DNA from: Micromonospora peucetia
GTDB taxonomy: Bacteria > Actinomycetota > Actinomycetes > Mycobacteriales > Micromonosporaceae
Direction: 5' to 3'
Length of the DNA: 64,000 bases
NCBI RefSeq assembly: GCF_900091625.1
Contig: NZ_FMIC01000002.1
Location: forward strand, 2,914,001 to 2,978,000
Positions 38,108-45,953 of this stretch are shown here, one piece after another. Numbering within the stretch: the stretch's first letter is position 1; every line of letters begins with the position of its first letter. Made by a program: the position numbers and the translations under genes. Under the pieces are notes generated by a model. It did no database searches, was not told where the DNA came from, and was given only the letters and a program-made list of their open reading frames with translations.

Positions 38108-38425
38108 TCACCCCGCCGGCGGGTAGGTCGGCGGTGCCGGCCGGGTGCCGGCCGTCGGCGGCACGGCGGGCGACGCGGCCTGCGCGGGATGCGGCCAGGC
38201 GGGCGCGTCGGCCGGCTCCTCGGGCATCAGGAACCACATGATCGGGTACGCGATCAGCGCGATCCCGCCGGTGAACAGGCCGGCGACCGCGAAGACCACC
38301 CGGACCAGGGTGGGGTCGACGGCGAAATAGCGGCCGAGGCCGCTGGCCACGCCGGCGATCATCCGGTCCGTGACGGGGCGACAGAGCTGCTTGTACGGGG
38401 GCCGGGGAGGGGCGGTGTAGGTCAT
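38108..38425 (-). CDS. Small PspC-domain membrane protein
   Basis: A 105-residue protein. The PspC core (residues 15-70) shows RMIAGVASGLGRYFAVDPTL followed by one long hydrophobic stretch (VVFAVAGLFTGGIALIAYPI). The tail is Pro/Ala-rich. PspC domains are envelope-stress components. The stop lies 7 nt from the guaA stop (convergent). A TCAGGG direct-repeat element 56 nt upstream is shared with the larger PspC gene at 44121. Confidence 0.85.
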   Translation of the reverse strand: MTYTAPPRPPYKQLCRPVTDRMIAGVASGLGRYFAVDPTLVRVVFAVAGLFTGGIALIAYPIMWFLMPEEPADAPAWPHPAQAASPAVPPTAGTRPAPPTYPPAG

Positions 38426-38480
38426 GCCTCCACGCTCCGCGCCGGCTGCCCCACCGGCCTCGGTGACCGCCCGGATGCCT

Positions 38481-38499
38481 ACCCTGACCTGCCCCTGAG
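38481..38499 (-). promoter_or_regulatory. Candidate response-regulator site, TCAGGG direct repeat (copy A)
   Basis: ACCCTGACCTGCCCCTGAG on the plus strand. On the gene strand this is TCAGGG twice with an 11-bp period, 56-74 nt upstream of the small PspC gene. It matches the site at 45834 at 16 of 19 positions. Confidence 0.55.
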
Positions 38500-38569
38500 G
38501 CGCGAGCATTCAGTCAGGAATCTGACTCTTTTCGATGGAGGCAACCCGGGCCGGGGAGAATTCGGCCCC

Positions 38570-39517
38570 GTGACCACCATGCTGGAGCCGCTCCGCAGAA
38601 TCGCGGCATACGCAGTTTGTGCTGATTCAGTCGGCCGGGTGTTGCTGGTTCGCGCATCGGAGCGCTCCGGCACCCCCGGCACGTGGTCGCTGCCCGGTGG
38701 GGCGGTCGACCACGGTGAGGACCCACACCACACCGTCGTACGGGAGACCGCCGCCGAGACCGGCCTCTCCGTCACCGTCGCCGGCCTGCACGACGTGCTC
38801 GCCGACATGCGGGCACTGCCGGAGCGGGGCATCACCATCCACACCGACCGGCTGGTCTACCAGGTCTCGCTCCGGGGCGGGACGCTCGCCGACCGGGTCG
38901 ACCGGCCGACCGACCTGGCCCGCTGGTTCACCCCGACGGAGGCCCGCGAGCTGCCGCTGCGGTCGTTCACCGCGTGGGCCCTGGGCCTGCCCGCCTCGTC
39001 CGCCGACATCGTTCCGGACGAGGCGCCGGATTTCCCGTCGTTCTACGCGGTGCCGGGCCCCGACGGGCTGCACCGGGCCCAGCGCTTCGCCGCGTATGCG
39101 GTGGTGACCGACCCGGACGACCGGGTGCTGCTGACCCGGGTCTCCGACGGCTACCCGGGGGCGGGCTGCTGGCACCTGCCGGGCGGTGGCACGGACTACG
39201 GCGAGCAGCCCGGCGCGGCCCTGATCCGAGAGCTGGTCGAGGAGACCGGACAGACCGGCCGCCTCGTCGAGCTGCTCGGCGTGGCCAGCCACCGCGACGC
39301 CGCCTCCCTCGGCCCGGAGGGCTATCCGATCGACTGGCACGGCGTCCGTGCCTTCTACCGGGTCGTGGTCGACAAGCCGGCCCCGCCCACCGTCGCCGAT
39401 GTCGGCGGCTCCACCTGTGAGGCCCGCTGGTTCGCCCGCGAGGAACTGGGTGCCCTTCCCACCGACCGCCTGACCGAGGTGACGGCGGAAGCCGTCCAGG
39501 CCGCCCGCCTCGCCTGA
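38570..39517 (+). CDS. Double Nudix hydrolase domain protein 1
   Basis: A 315-residue protein with two Nudix domains. The first box (GGAVDHGEDPHH then RETAAETG) is near residues 42-64 and has one Glu of the REUXEE core replaced. The second (GGGTDYGEQPGA then RELVEETG) is canonical. A linker joins them. Nudix enzymes cleave nucleoside-diphosphate-linked compounds with Mg2+. I used GTG 38570, with ATG 38579 as an alternative. A paralogue with the same layout lies 121 nt downstream. Confidence 0.85.
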   Translation: MTTMLEPLRRIAAYAVCADSVGRVLLVRASERSGTPGTWSLPGGAVDHGEDPHHTVVRETAAETGLSVTVAGLHDVLADMRALPERGITIHTDRLVYQVSLRGGTLADRVDRPTDLARWFTPTEARELPLRSFTAWALGLPASSADIVPDEAPDFPSFYAVPGPDGLHRAQRFAAYAVVTDPDDRVLLTRVSDGYPGAGCWHLPGGGTDYGEQPGAALIRELVEETGQTGRLVELLGVASHRDAASLGPEGYPIDWHGVRAFYRVVVDKPAPPTVADVGGSTCEARWFAREELGALPTDRLTEVTAEAVQAARLA

Positions 39518-39543
39518 TTCCCCCACCCCCGCCCTCCGGTTCG

Positions 39544-39602
39544 TCGATCATGAGGTTGACCGGGCGGCACACCGGATCCGCTGCGGCTAACCTCATGATC
39601 GA
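39544..39602. repeat. Inverted repeat between the two Nudix genes
   Basis: Perfect 14-bp arms TCGATCATGAGGTT (39544-39557) and their complement (39589-39602) enclose a 31-nt loop. The structure could terminate the first Nudix message. It probably belongs to a dispersed repeat family. Confidence 0.8.
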
Positions 39603-39638
39603 GGTAACCGGTCGACGCGGGCGGGGGAGTACGGGCGG

Positions 39639-40565
39639 TTGGAGCAACGGCGGCGGGTCGGGGCGTACGGGGTGTGTCGGGGCCCGGGCGGGCGGGTGTT
39701 GTTGGCCCGGGGCTCTGCCTCGGGTCCGTTTCCGGGGGTCTGGCAGCTTCCCGGGGGCGGGCTGGAGCACGCCGAGCATCCGGCGCACGCGGTGGTCCGC
39801 GAGTTCGCCGAGGAGACCGGCCTCGCCGTGGAGGTGACCGGGCTGCGGGCCGTGCTCGCCGACGTGACGACCTTCCGTGACGCCGGCGTCGCCGTGCACA
39901 CCGACCGTCTGGTGTTCGACATCACCACGCGGGGCGGGGAACCGCGGCCGGAGCCGGCCGGCGGCAGCGACGGGCTGGCCTGGTTCACCACCGCCGAGGC
40001 GGCGACAGTGCCGCTGATGCCGTTCACCGCCGACCTGCTCGGCCTGCCCGTCTCGCCCCTGCCGCCGGATCTGCCCCGATCCCCGGTGGCCGGGCCGGCC
40101 AGCACGCCCCCGGCCGACCGGCGACAGCGCTTCGGGGCGTACGGGCTGGTCATCGACCCCGCCGGCCGGGTGCTGCTCACCATGATCGCGGACGGCTACC
40201 CGGGCGCGGGCCGGTGGCACCTGCCCGGCGGCGGGACCGACCACGGGGAGCAACCGGTCGCCGCGCTGCTGCGCGAACTGGTCGAGGAGTCCGGCCAGCT
40301 CGGCCGGATGGTCGAGCTGATCGGCGTCGAAAGCCTGCACAATCCGGCAGCGCTGGGCCCGGAGGGGCGCCCGATCGACTGGCACGGCATCCAGGCGGTC
40401 TACCGGGTGGCGGTCGACGTGCCGACCGAGGCGCGGGTGACGGAGCTGGCTGGCGGCTCCACCGCCCGGGCGGCCTGGTTCGCGCCTGAGCAGCTCGCCG
40501 GGCTGCCGCTCACCGAGATCGCCTCGTTCGCGTTGGCCGCCGGCCCCACAGGCGATCGTCCGTGA
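39639..40565 (+). CDS. Double Nudix hydrolase domain protein 2
   Basis: A 308-residue paralogue of the previous protein. Both boxes are good: GGGLEHAEHPAH then REFAEETG, and GGGTDHGEQPVA then RELVEESG. The two domains have likely diverged in substrate. A Pro-rich linker of about 30 residues joins them. The start is TTG 39639 with GGGGGAG 9 nt upstream. The stop codon is in the first, degenerate copy of a 33-nt repeat. Confidence 0.83.
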   Translation: MEQRRRVGAYGVCRGPGGRVLLARGSASGPFPGVWQLPGGGLEHAEHPAHAVVREFAEETGLAVEVTGLRAVLADVTTFRDAGVAVHTDRLVFDITTRGGEPRPEPAGGSDGLAWFTTAEAATVPLMPFTADLLGLPVSPLPPDLPRSPVAGPASTPPADRRQRFGAYGLVIDPAGRVLLTMIADGYPGAGRWHLPGGGTDHGEQPVAALLRELVEESGQLGRMVELIGVESLHNPAALGPEGRPIDWHGIQAVYRVAVDVPTEARVTELAGGSTARAAWFAPEQLAGLPLTEIASFALAAGPTGDRP

Positions 40566-40688
40566 GCCGCATCACGGGGCGATCGCGACCGGCGCCGTGA
40601 GCTGTTCACCCGGGACCGCGCCCGGCGCCGTGAGCTGCTAGTCGGGGATCGCGGTCGGCGCCGTGCGCTGCTCACCCGGGATCGCGGC
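40557..40688 (+). repeat. 33-nt tandem repeat, three copies plus a degenerate one
   Basis: Copies begin at 40590, 40623 and 40656, each starting CGGCGCCGTG. A more diverged copy at 40557-40589 includes the stop codon of the second Nudix gene. The copies abut directly, so this is a minisatellite-like array and not a CRISPR. Confidence 0.8.
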
Positions 40689-41024
40689 CCGGCACCGCCC
40701 CGGCCTGGGGGTGCCGGGCCTGCGGGCGAGCGTCCGTGACCGAACCCCGGTCCCCGGCGCACGCTCGCCGAGCCGGCCGAGACAAGGTCCGGTACATTCG
40801 ATGTGGGGTTGGTGGATGAAACGGGCGATGGGGCCCGGGATGGGAATCAGAGAGCGGTTTGCGCGGTTAGACCAGATATAAGTACCGCCGGCAGCTATCG
40901 CCAACCCCCGTTCCCTTATGCGATGGTGTACTCCGCAAAACGGCTGCCGGGCCAGAAAGGTCCGGCACGAGACAGCCGGACGCCCACCCTCGTGGTGGTC
41001 AGCCGATCCGGTGATGGAGGAAAC
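40689..41024. other. Upstream region of pssA
   Basis: Apart from a possible 26-codon frame at 40801-40881, this stretch has no recognised gene. TATAAG at about 40876 is unusually AT-rich for this DNA and could be a -10 box, giving a 5' leader of about 140 nt before pssA. Confidence 0.35.
40801..40881 (+). CDS. Possible 26-residue Trp-rich small protein
   Basis: ATG 40801 to TAA 40881 encodes a basic peptide starting MWGWWMKRAM and ending FARLDQI. Three Trp in the first five residues and an amphipathic basic segment are unusual. TACATT lies just before the ATG and no ribosome-binding site is evident. Nothing downstream is a tryptophan gene, so a Trp leader is unlikely. It may be chance. Confidence 0.2.
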   Translation: MWGWWMKRAMGPGMGIRERFARLDQI

Positions 41025-42020
41025 GTGCCGAGAGCCCCATGGCGCCGGCGTCGTACCACTGACAGTCCGCGTCCCGCAGGGCGTCGCTGGGCGGGCCCGT
41101 TGCGCCGCAGCAGCACGCTCGCCCGACAGGTGCTGCTGGTCCGGGTCGGTCGCCGCGACGGTGACCTGCACGGAACCGGAGACCTCGCACTGCCCGAGCA
41201 CCGCTACGCCGACCGGCCGCGCCGCCGCTACGGGCTGACCCGGGTCGAGCGCGCCGAGGTCGCCTCGGTCATCCCGGTCAGCCCCGCCGTCGGCCCCACG
41301 ACCCCGGTCGACGACGAGTCGGCGATGTCGATCCCGCTGCTCCCCGGCGAGCGGACCGTCGCCCGCCGGATGAAGTTCGCGGTGGTCAACGCCTGCACGC
41401 TCAGCAGCCTGATGCTCGGCATGCTGGCGATCTTCCTGGCCATGCAGGGCGAGGTGCGGATCGCCGCGCTCTGCCTGATCGCCTGCGTCATCTTCGACGG
41501 CCTCGACGGGGCGCTCGCCCGCAGGTTCGGCGTGGCCAGCCCGTTCGGCGCACAGATGGACTCGCTGGCCGACATGTGCTCGTTCGGGCTCGCCGCCCCC
41601 GTGGTGGTCTACGCCTCGCTGGCCGGCTCGGTCTCCACACCGGCCGCCGCGGTGGCCTGTGCCCTCGTCGCGGCGTGCGCGGCGATCCGGCTGGCCCGGT
41701 TCAACGTCTCGCCGAAGGACGGCAGGTTCTTCTGCGGCGTACCCACCACGATGGCGGCCGCCGTGCTCGCCCTGACCGTCGCCATCGGGCTGCCCGTGCC
41801 GGGCATCGTCCAGGTCGCCGGCGTGGCGCTGCTCGCCTTCGCCATGGTCTCCAGCTTCCCCTACGCGAAGCTCGCCCGACTGGTGAAGCTGCCGCCGTGG
41901 CTGTGGCTGGCCCCGGTGATCGGCGCACTGGTCGACATCCGGCTCACCTTCGCCCTGATCGTGGTCGGCTACCTGGTCAGCGGCCCGGTGCTCTGGCTGC
42001 GTCAGCGCCGCACCGCCTGA
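41025..42020 (+). CDS. pssA: CDP-diacylglycerol--serine O-phosphatidyltransferase
   Basis: A 331-residue membrane enzyme that makes phosphatidylserine. The CDP-alcohol phosphotransferase motif DGLDGALARRFG then GAQMDSLAD carries the metal-binding Asp residues. About seven hydrophobic segments fill residues 120-330. The first ~105 residues are an Arg-rich, low-complexity extension not needed for the fold. GTG 41025 follows GGAGG by 4 nt. A GTG/ATG further in is conceivable. psd is convergent, immediately downstream. Confidence 0.9.
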   Translation: MPRAPWRRRRTTDSPRPAGRRWAGPLRRSSTLARQVLLVRVGRRDGDLHGTGDLALPEHRYADRPRRRYGLTRVERAEVASVIPVSPAVGPTTPVDDESAMSIPLLPGERTVARRMKFAVVNACTLSSLMLGMLAIFLAMQGEVRIAALCLIACVIFDGLDGALARRFGVASPFGAQMDSLADMCSFGLAAPVVVYASLAGSVSTPAAAVACALVAACAAIRLARFNVSPKDGRFFCGVPTTMAAAVLALTVAIGLPVPGIVQVAGVALLAFAMVSSFPYAKLARLVKLPPWLWLAPVIGALVDIRLTFALIVVGYLVSGPVLWLRQRRTA

Positions 42021-42032
42021 CCCACGTACGCG

Positions 42033-42065
42033 AGAAGGGGCGCCGCGATCCGCGGCGCCCCTTCT
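42033..42065. terminator. Bidirectional terminator between pssA and psd
   Basis: A perfect 15-bp stem, AGAAGGGGCGCCGCG with its complement and a 3-nt loop (42033-42065), lies midway between the convergent stops. TTC-rich sequence flanks both sides. Confidence 0.9.
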
Positions 42066-42084
42066 TCGTGTCGTCCGTTCGACC

Positions 42085-43338
42085 TCAGCGCCAGCGGGCG
42101 ATGACGCTCGCGCCCCCGACGACCTTGTCCCCGGGGCCGACCAGCGGCTCCGCGGCGTCGGCCGGCAGGTAGACGTCGGTACGCGAGCCGAACCGGATCA
42201 GGCCGAAGCGCTCACCCCGGGCCAGCAGCGCGCCGATCGGCGCCCGCTGCACGATCCGCCGGGCGATCAGGCCGGTTCGCTGCGCCACGACCACCGTCCC
42301 GCGTGCGGTGTCCAACACCGTGTACGCGGCCACGTTGTGCTCCGCCGCCGGCTTCATCGCGTTGGCGAAGCCGCCGTCGGCGACGAAGTAGTCGACCACC
42401 TTGCCGGCCACCGGGGCACGGTTGACGTGCACGTCCAGCACCGACAGGAAGACCGCGATCCGCAGCCACTCGCCCTCGCCGAAGCGCTCGTCGTGCAGCC
42501 GCTGCACGGACAGCACCCGCCCGTCGGCCGAGGCGACCACTGCCGACGGGTCCTCCGGCACGTCGCGCTCCGGGTCCCGGAAGAAGGCGGCCACCGGGGC
42601 CGCGGCCAGGGCCGGGAGCAGCCAGAGCTTCGACTTCGGCCGGGTCGCCCGAGCCACCGCGGCCAGGCCCAGCGCGATGCCGGCCGCCGCCACCCCGTTG
42701 GAGTCGATGTGCATGCCGCGGGTCAGCGGGACGCTGGACGGGCGGTACGCCGGGGCCAGCCGGGCCGCCGAGGCGGCGTCGGCCGGGGTGTAGCGCAGCC
42801 GGTACACCCGCAGCGGCGGCGTGTTGCGCAGCACCAGGTCGACGCCGACGCCGTACAGCGCGCCCTGCCGGTCCAACTCGGCGGCAGCGCCCGCGGTACG
42901 CCCCGGCGTGGCGGTCGTGGCCACGCTCAGCACCGCGCCGTCGGCGAGGTACTTCGTCAGGCCCTCGACGGCGGCGCGGGTCTCGTCGGCCGTGCCGGTG
43001 AGCGGCTCCCCGGCGACGACCACGGCGGCGGGCTCGGCCTCGGCGAGGGTGTCGACCACGCGGACCCGGTCGGCCACCCAGCGGCCCTGGGCGGTGACGT
43101 GCTCCCGGAGGGCCGCCGAGGAGGTCGAGTCGGCGGGCACCAGGGTCAGGGTGTCGCCGGGCAGCAGCGCCTCGATCGCCGCGGCCAGCACCGCGGACTC
43201 GGGCGTCGCGCCGACCAGCAGCGCGGCCTTCGGGTCGTTGATCCGGGCGAGTTCGGAGACGAGGGTACGGGCGGCTCGCTCGCCGATGCGGACCGGACCG
43301 GACCGGCCGAAGGTGCGCACGGCGGGGGACTGCGTCAT
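42085..43338 (-). CDS. psd: Phosphatidylserine decarboxylase proenzyme with N-terminal Rossmann-like extension
   Basis: A 417-residue protein. The C-terminal ~200 residues are an archaeal-type (short) PSD: FFRDPERDVPEDPSAVV, FLSVLDVHVNRAPVAG and the self-cleavage site RFGSRTDVYLP (Gly-Ser). It converts phosphatidylserine to phosphatidylethanolamine. The N-terminal ~200 residues are an alpha/beta region resembling a Rossmann or methyltransferase fold (ALLVGATPESAVLAAAIEAL). Short PSDs are normally 200-230 residues, so this is a fusion. ATG 43338 follows AGGAG. Confidence 0.85.
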   Translation of the reverse strand: MTQSPAVRTFGRSGPVRIGERAARTLVSELARINDPKAALLVGATPESAVLAAAIEALLPGDTLTLVPADSTSSAALREHVTAQGRWVADRVRVVDTLAEAEPAAVVVAGEPLTGTADETRAAVEGLTKYLADGAVLSVATTATPGRTAGAAAELDRQGALYGVGVDLVLRNTPPLRVYRLRYTPADAASAARLAPAYRPSSVPLTRGMHIDSNGVAAAGIALGLAAVARATRPKSKLWLLPALAAAPVAAFFRDPERDVPEDPSAVVASADGRVLSVQRLHDERFGEGEWLRIAVFLSVLDVHVNRAPVAGKVVDYFVADGGFANAMKPAAEHNVAAYTVLDTARGTVVVAQRTGLIARRIVQRAPIGALLARGERFGLIRFGSRTDVYLPADAAEPLVGPGDKVVGGASVIARWR

Positions 43339-43500
43339 GTCGGACGGACTCCTGACGGGGTAGAGACGGGAATCGCGGCGGGACCACCACGGCGGCGCGG
43401 TCCGGCCGGCGCGGCGCCAGGTCGGCGCGGGCCGGCCGGCGGAGGCGAGTTCTCCACCGGCCAGCATAGGCCGCCACCGAGGCCGGCCGCACCGCTGTGG

Positions 43501-44124
43501 TCAGCCGCGCTGGCGCTCCCCACCGGCCGAGGGCTCGTCGCCCCGGCCCGCCGGGGCGTCCTCCTCGTCAGCGGCGCGGTCCTCGACCGCCTCGGGCCGG
43601 ACGTCGGTGACGGCCTCCGTCGGCCACTCGTCGGCCTCGTCCCGCTCGGGCCGCCCGCCCCAGTCGGACCGTTCGCCCCAGTCGGACCGCTGGCCACCCC
43701 ACGCCGCCGGGTCGTCGGCCGGTGCGGCCCGGTCGAGGTCCCACCGCGTCGGGTCGACCTCGGTGGCCGGCCGATCCGAGGTCCGGTCCACCGGTTCCGA
43801 CTCGGTGGCCGGTCGATCCGACGTCCGGTGCACCAGTTCCGAAGCCGGCGGGGTGGAGACGGCCTCGGCCGCGCCCGGGGCGTCGAAGGCGGAGTCGGAT
43901 GTGGCGTCGGTGGCGACGTCGGAGGTGGCCGCGTCGGCGGACCGCCCGGAGCGCAGCGCGCCCACCAGGCCCAGCAGTCCGATCAGGATCAGCGCGCCGG
44001 CCAGGAACCAGCCGACCGGCGGGAGGGCGAGCCCGAGCAGTTGGGCGAGCAGCCACCAGGCGGCGAGGCCGAGGAAGACCAGCCCGAAGGCGAACGACAC
44101 GATGTCGGTGCGGTGGACCTTCAC
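43501..44124 (-). CDS. Membrane protein with acidic/Arg repeat tail
   Basis: A 207-residue protein with two transmembrane helices (residues 8-52) and a long hydrophilic tail. The tail contains short repeats, SDRPATE twice and RSDWG twice, and is rich in Asp, Glu, Arg and Pro. Its GTG start overlaps the stop of the PspC/LiaF-like gene by 4 nt, so they form an operon. The function is unknown, but the pairing suggests an envelope-stress role. Confidence 0.75.
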   Translation of the reverse strand: MKVHRTDIVSFAFGLVFLGLAAWWLLAQLLGLALPPVGWFLAGALILIGLLGLVGALRSGRSADAATSDVATDATSDSAFDAPGAAEAVSTPPASELVHRTSDRPATESEPVDRTSDRPATEVDPTRWDLDRAAPADDPAAWGGQRSDWGERSDWGGRPERDEADEWPTEAVTDVRPEAVEDRAADEEDAPAGRGDEPSAGGERQRG

Positions 44125-45788
44125 CGGGTCACCTCCAGGTTGCCGGCGTTGACGTGGATGTAGAGGCGCAGCGTTCCGCCGCCGGGGCCGTCCGGGCCCA
44201 GGTCGGCCGCCTCCCGCAGCTCCCCGGCGAGCCCGCCGGAGCGCTTGCCGAAGACGACCGCGTCGCCGGCGTTGACGTCGGCCACCGTGGTGACGTCGAC
44301 GTTCGGTGGCACCACCACCGTGCACTCGCCGAAGTTGACGGAGACGGTGATCTCGGTGTTCTTCTTGTCGAAGTCGACCCCGCGCAGGTCCAGGACCGCG
44401 TCGCCGAAGCTGTTCTCGTACCGCAGGGCGAGGTCACGGTGGTCGGTGGGCGCCCAGGTGACGTTGCCGTCGACACCCCGGATCCGGTCGTAGGACTCGG
44501 CCACGGTGGCCACCCCGAGCGCGGCGGCGGCCACCAGGCCGAGCGCGATCAGCCATCGGGCCCGGCCGAACCAGGTGCCGACCAGCAGGCCGAGCCCGAT
44601 GGTGGCCAACGTGGCCGCGAAGTACGCCGACGCCCCGACGTCGAAGACGTCCAGCAGGTCGATGACGGCGACCACGCCCAGGGCGAGGAAGATCAGCGAG
44701 AACGTCACCGCGCCGAGCGGGGAGCGCTCGCGCGGTCGCTTCGGCGGCTTCACCGGCGGCTTCGGCGGCGCGGGCGGCACGACGGTCTGCCCGGCGTACG
44801 GGCCGTGCGGGGCGAACGGGGGCCGGTAGCCCGGGGGCAGGGGCGGCGGCATCGGGTGACCCGGTCCCGGTGCCCCCGAGGTGGCGGCGGGCCAGCCGGA
44901 GGTGGGCGCGGCCGTCGGCCAGCCGGCGGTCGGCGTACCCGTCGGGGGGACGACGGGCGGAGTCGGGGCGGCTGGCGGCCAGGCGGGCAGTTCGGCGGTC
45001 GGCTCGGCCTGCCGGCCGGGGACCGGGGCGGACCAGGCGGCGTGGACGGCGGCCACCGGCGGGGTCGGGACCGGGCCCGCCACGGGGGGTACGGCCACGG
45101 TCGGCGGGGCCGCGTACGCGGCCGGGGCGGGATAGCCGACCGGCGGCACCGGCCCGGGCGGGGCGGTGGGCGGACCCGGCGGTACGGGGCCGACCGGCGG
45201 GCCCTGAGCGCCCCTGTTGTCGCGGTTCAACAGCAGCGCGCCGCCCACCAGGATCGTGGCGCCGAGCAGCACCGCCCGGAACGCGTCGGTGACGATGTAG
45301 CCGAAACTGATCGCGACCAGGATGCTCAACACGATCACGGTGACCGGGGACATGCTGGACCGACCCCGGCCCAGCATCGACTCGACGGGGGAGGCGCTGT
45401 CCCCCTCGCCCGGGATGATCAGCCAGGCGGTGACGTAGACCAGGATGCCGATGCCGCCGAAGAAGCCGAGCACCGCCAGCAACACCCGCCAGAGGACCGG
45501 ATCGGTGTTGGTGGCCCGGCCGATCGCCGCGCAGACGCCGGCCAGGTAGCGGCCGTCGCGGGGGCGCACCAGCCCGTACCGCGAGGTGAAGCCGGTGCCG
45601 CCGAACGACGGCTGCGGTCCCGCGCCGGGCGGTGGCCCACCCGCGTCGCCGGTCACGGGCGGTGCGGTCACGGGCGGTGGCCCCCAGGAGCCGGCGGGCG
45701 CGGGCCCCCTGGGCGGTGTCGCGGTGGGGGGCGGCCCACCCGGCTGTGCCGCCCCGGGGCCGGCGGACTGGGCAGCTTCCTCGGTCAT
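44121..45788 (-). CDS. PspC-domain / LiaF-like envelope protein
   Basis: A 555-residue protein. A Pro/Gly-rich start is followed by a PspC domain (RDGRYLAGVCAAIGRATNTD, then a hydrophobic helix), further transmembrane segments, and a ~170-residue Pro-rich stretch. More helices and a C-terminal beta-rich domain (FGDAVLDLRG, VNFGECTVVVPPNV) resemble the LiaF/VraT sensor-partner fold. It lies divergent from a PspC-type histidine kinase, so it is likely a signalling partner. ATG 45788 lies 46 nt downstream of a TCAGGG repeat. Confidence 0.85.
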   Translation of the reverse strand: MTEEAAQSAGPGAAQPGGPPPTATPPRGPAPAGSWGPPPVTAPPVTGDAGGPPPGAGPQPSFGGTGFTSRYGLVRPRDGRYLAGVCAAIGRATNTDPVLWRVLLAVLGFFGGIGILVYVTAWLIIPGEGDSASPVESMLGRGRSSMSPVTVIVLSILVAISFGYIVTDAFRAVLLGATILVGGALLLNRDNRGAQGPPVGPVPPGPPTAPPGPVPPVGYPAPAAYAAPPTVAVPPVAGPVPTPPVAAVHAAWSAPVPGRQAEPTAELPAWPPAAPTPPVVPPTGTPTAGWPTAAPTSGWPAATSGAPGPGHPMPPPLPPGYRPPFAPHGPYAGQTVVPPAPPKPPVKPPKRPRERSPLGAVTFSLIFLALGVVAVIDLLDVFDVGASAYFAATLATIGLGLLVGTWFGRARWLIALGLVAAAALGVATVAESYDRIRGVDGNVTWAPTDHRDLALRYENSFGDAVLDLRGVDFDKKNTEITVSVNFGECTVVVPPNVDVTTVADVNAGDAVVFGKRSGGLAGELREAADLGPDGPGGGTLRLYIHVNAGNLEVTR

Positions 45789-45833
45789 ACCTCGATCCTG
45801 CTGTCCCGACCCGCCGGAGAGCCTCAGGACCCG

Positions 45834-45852
45834 ACCCTGACCCCACCCTGAG
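45834..45852 (-). promoter_or_regulatory. Candidate response-regulator site, TCAGGG direct repeat (copy B)
   Basis: ACCCTGACCCCACCCTGAG on the plus strand, in the divergent promoter between the PspC/LiaF-like gene and the histidine kinase gene. It shares 16 of 19 bases with the site at 38481 and lies 46-64 nt from the PspC/LiaF start. Confidence 0.55.
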
Positions 45853-45953
45853 ATCCCGACGGCCCGGATGTCGGGGGCGTCCCCGTGGTCGGGTGGCGGC
45901 CCGTCGTGTGACGATCGATTCCGGCGACGGACCGTCGCCCGCTCCGTGCCACC

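Noticed and set aside
40590..40688. CRISPR-like array
   Set aside because: The 33-nt units abut directly with no unique spacers, no leader and no cas genes. The 59-nt units at 4273 have the same problem.
40801..40881. Tryptophan attenuator leader
   Set aside because: The frame is Trp-rich, but no terminator/anti-terminator pair follows and the downstream gene is pssA, not a trp gene.
42034..42064. Riboswitch or small RNA between pssA and psd
   Set aside because: The element is a simple perfect hairpin between convergent genes and is better explained as a shared terminator.
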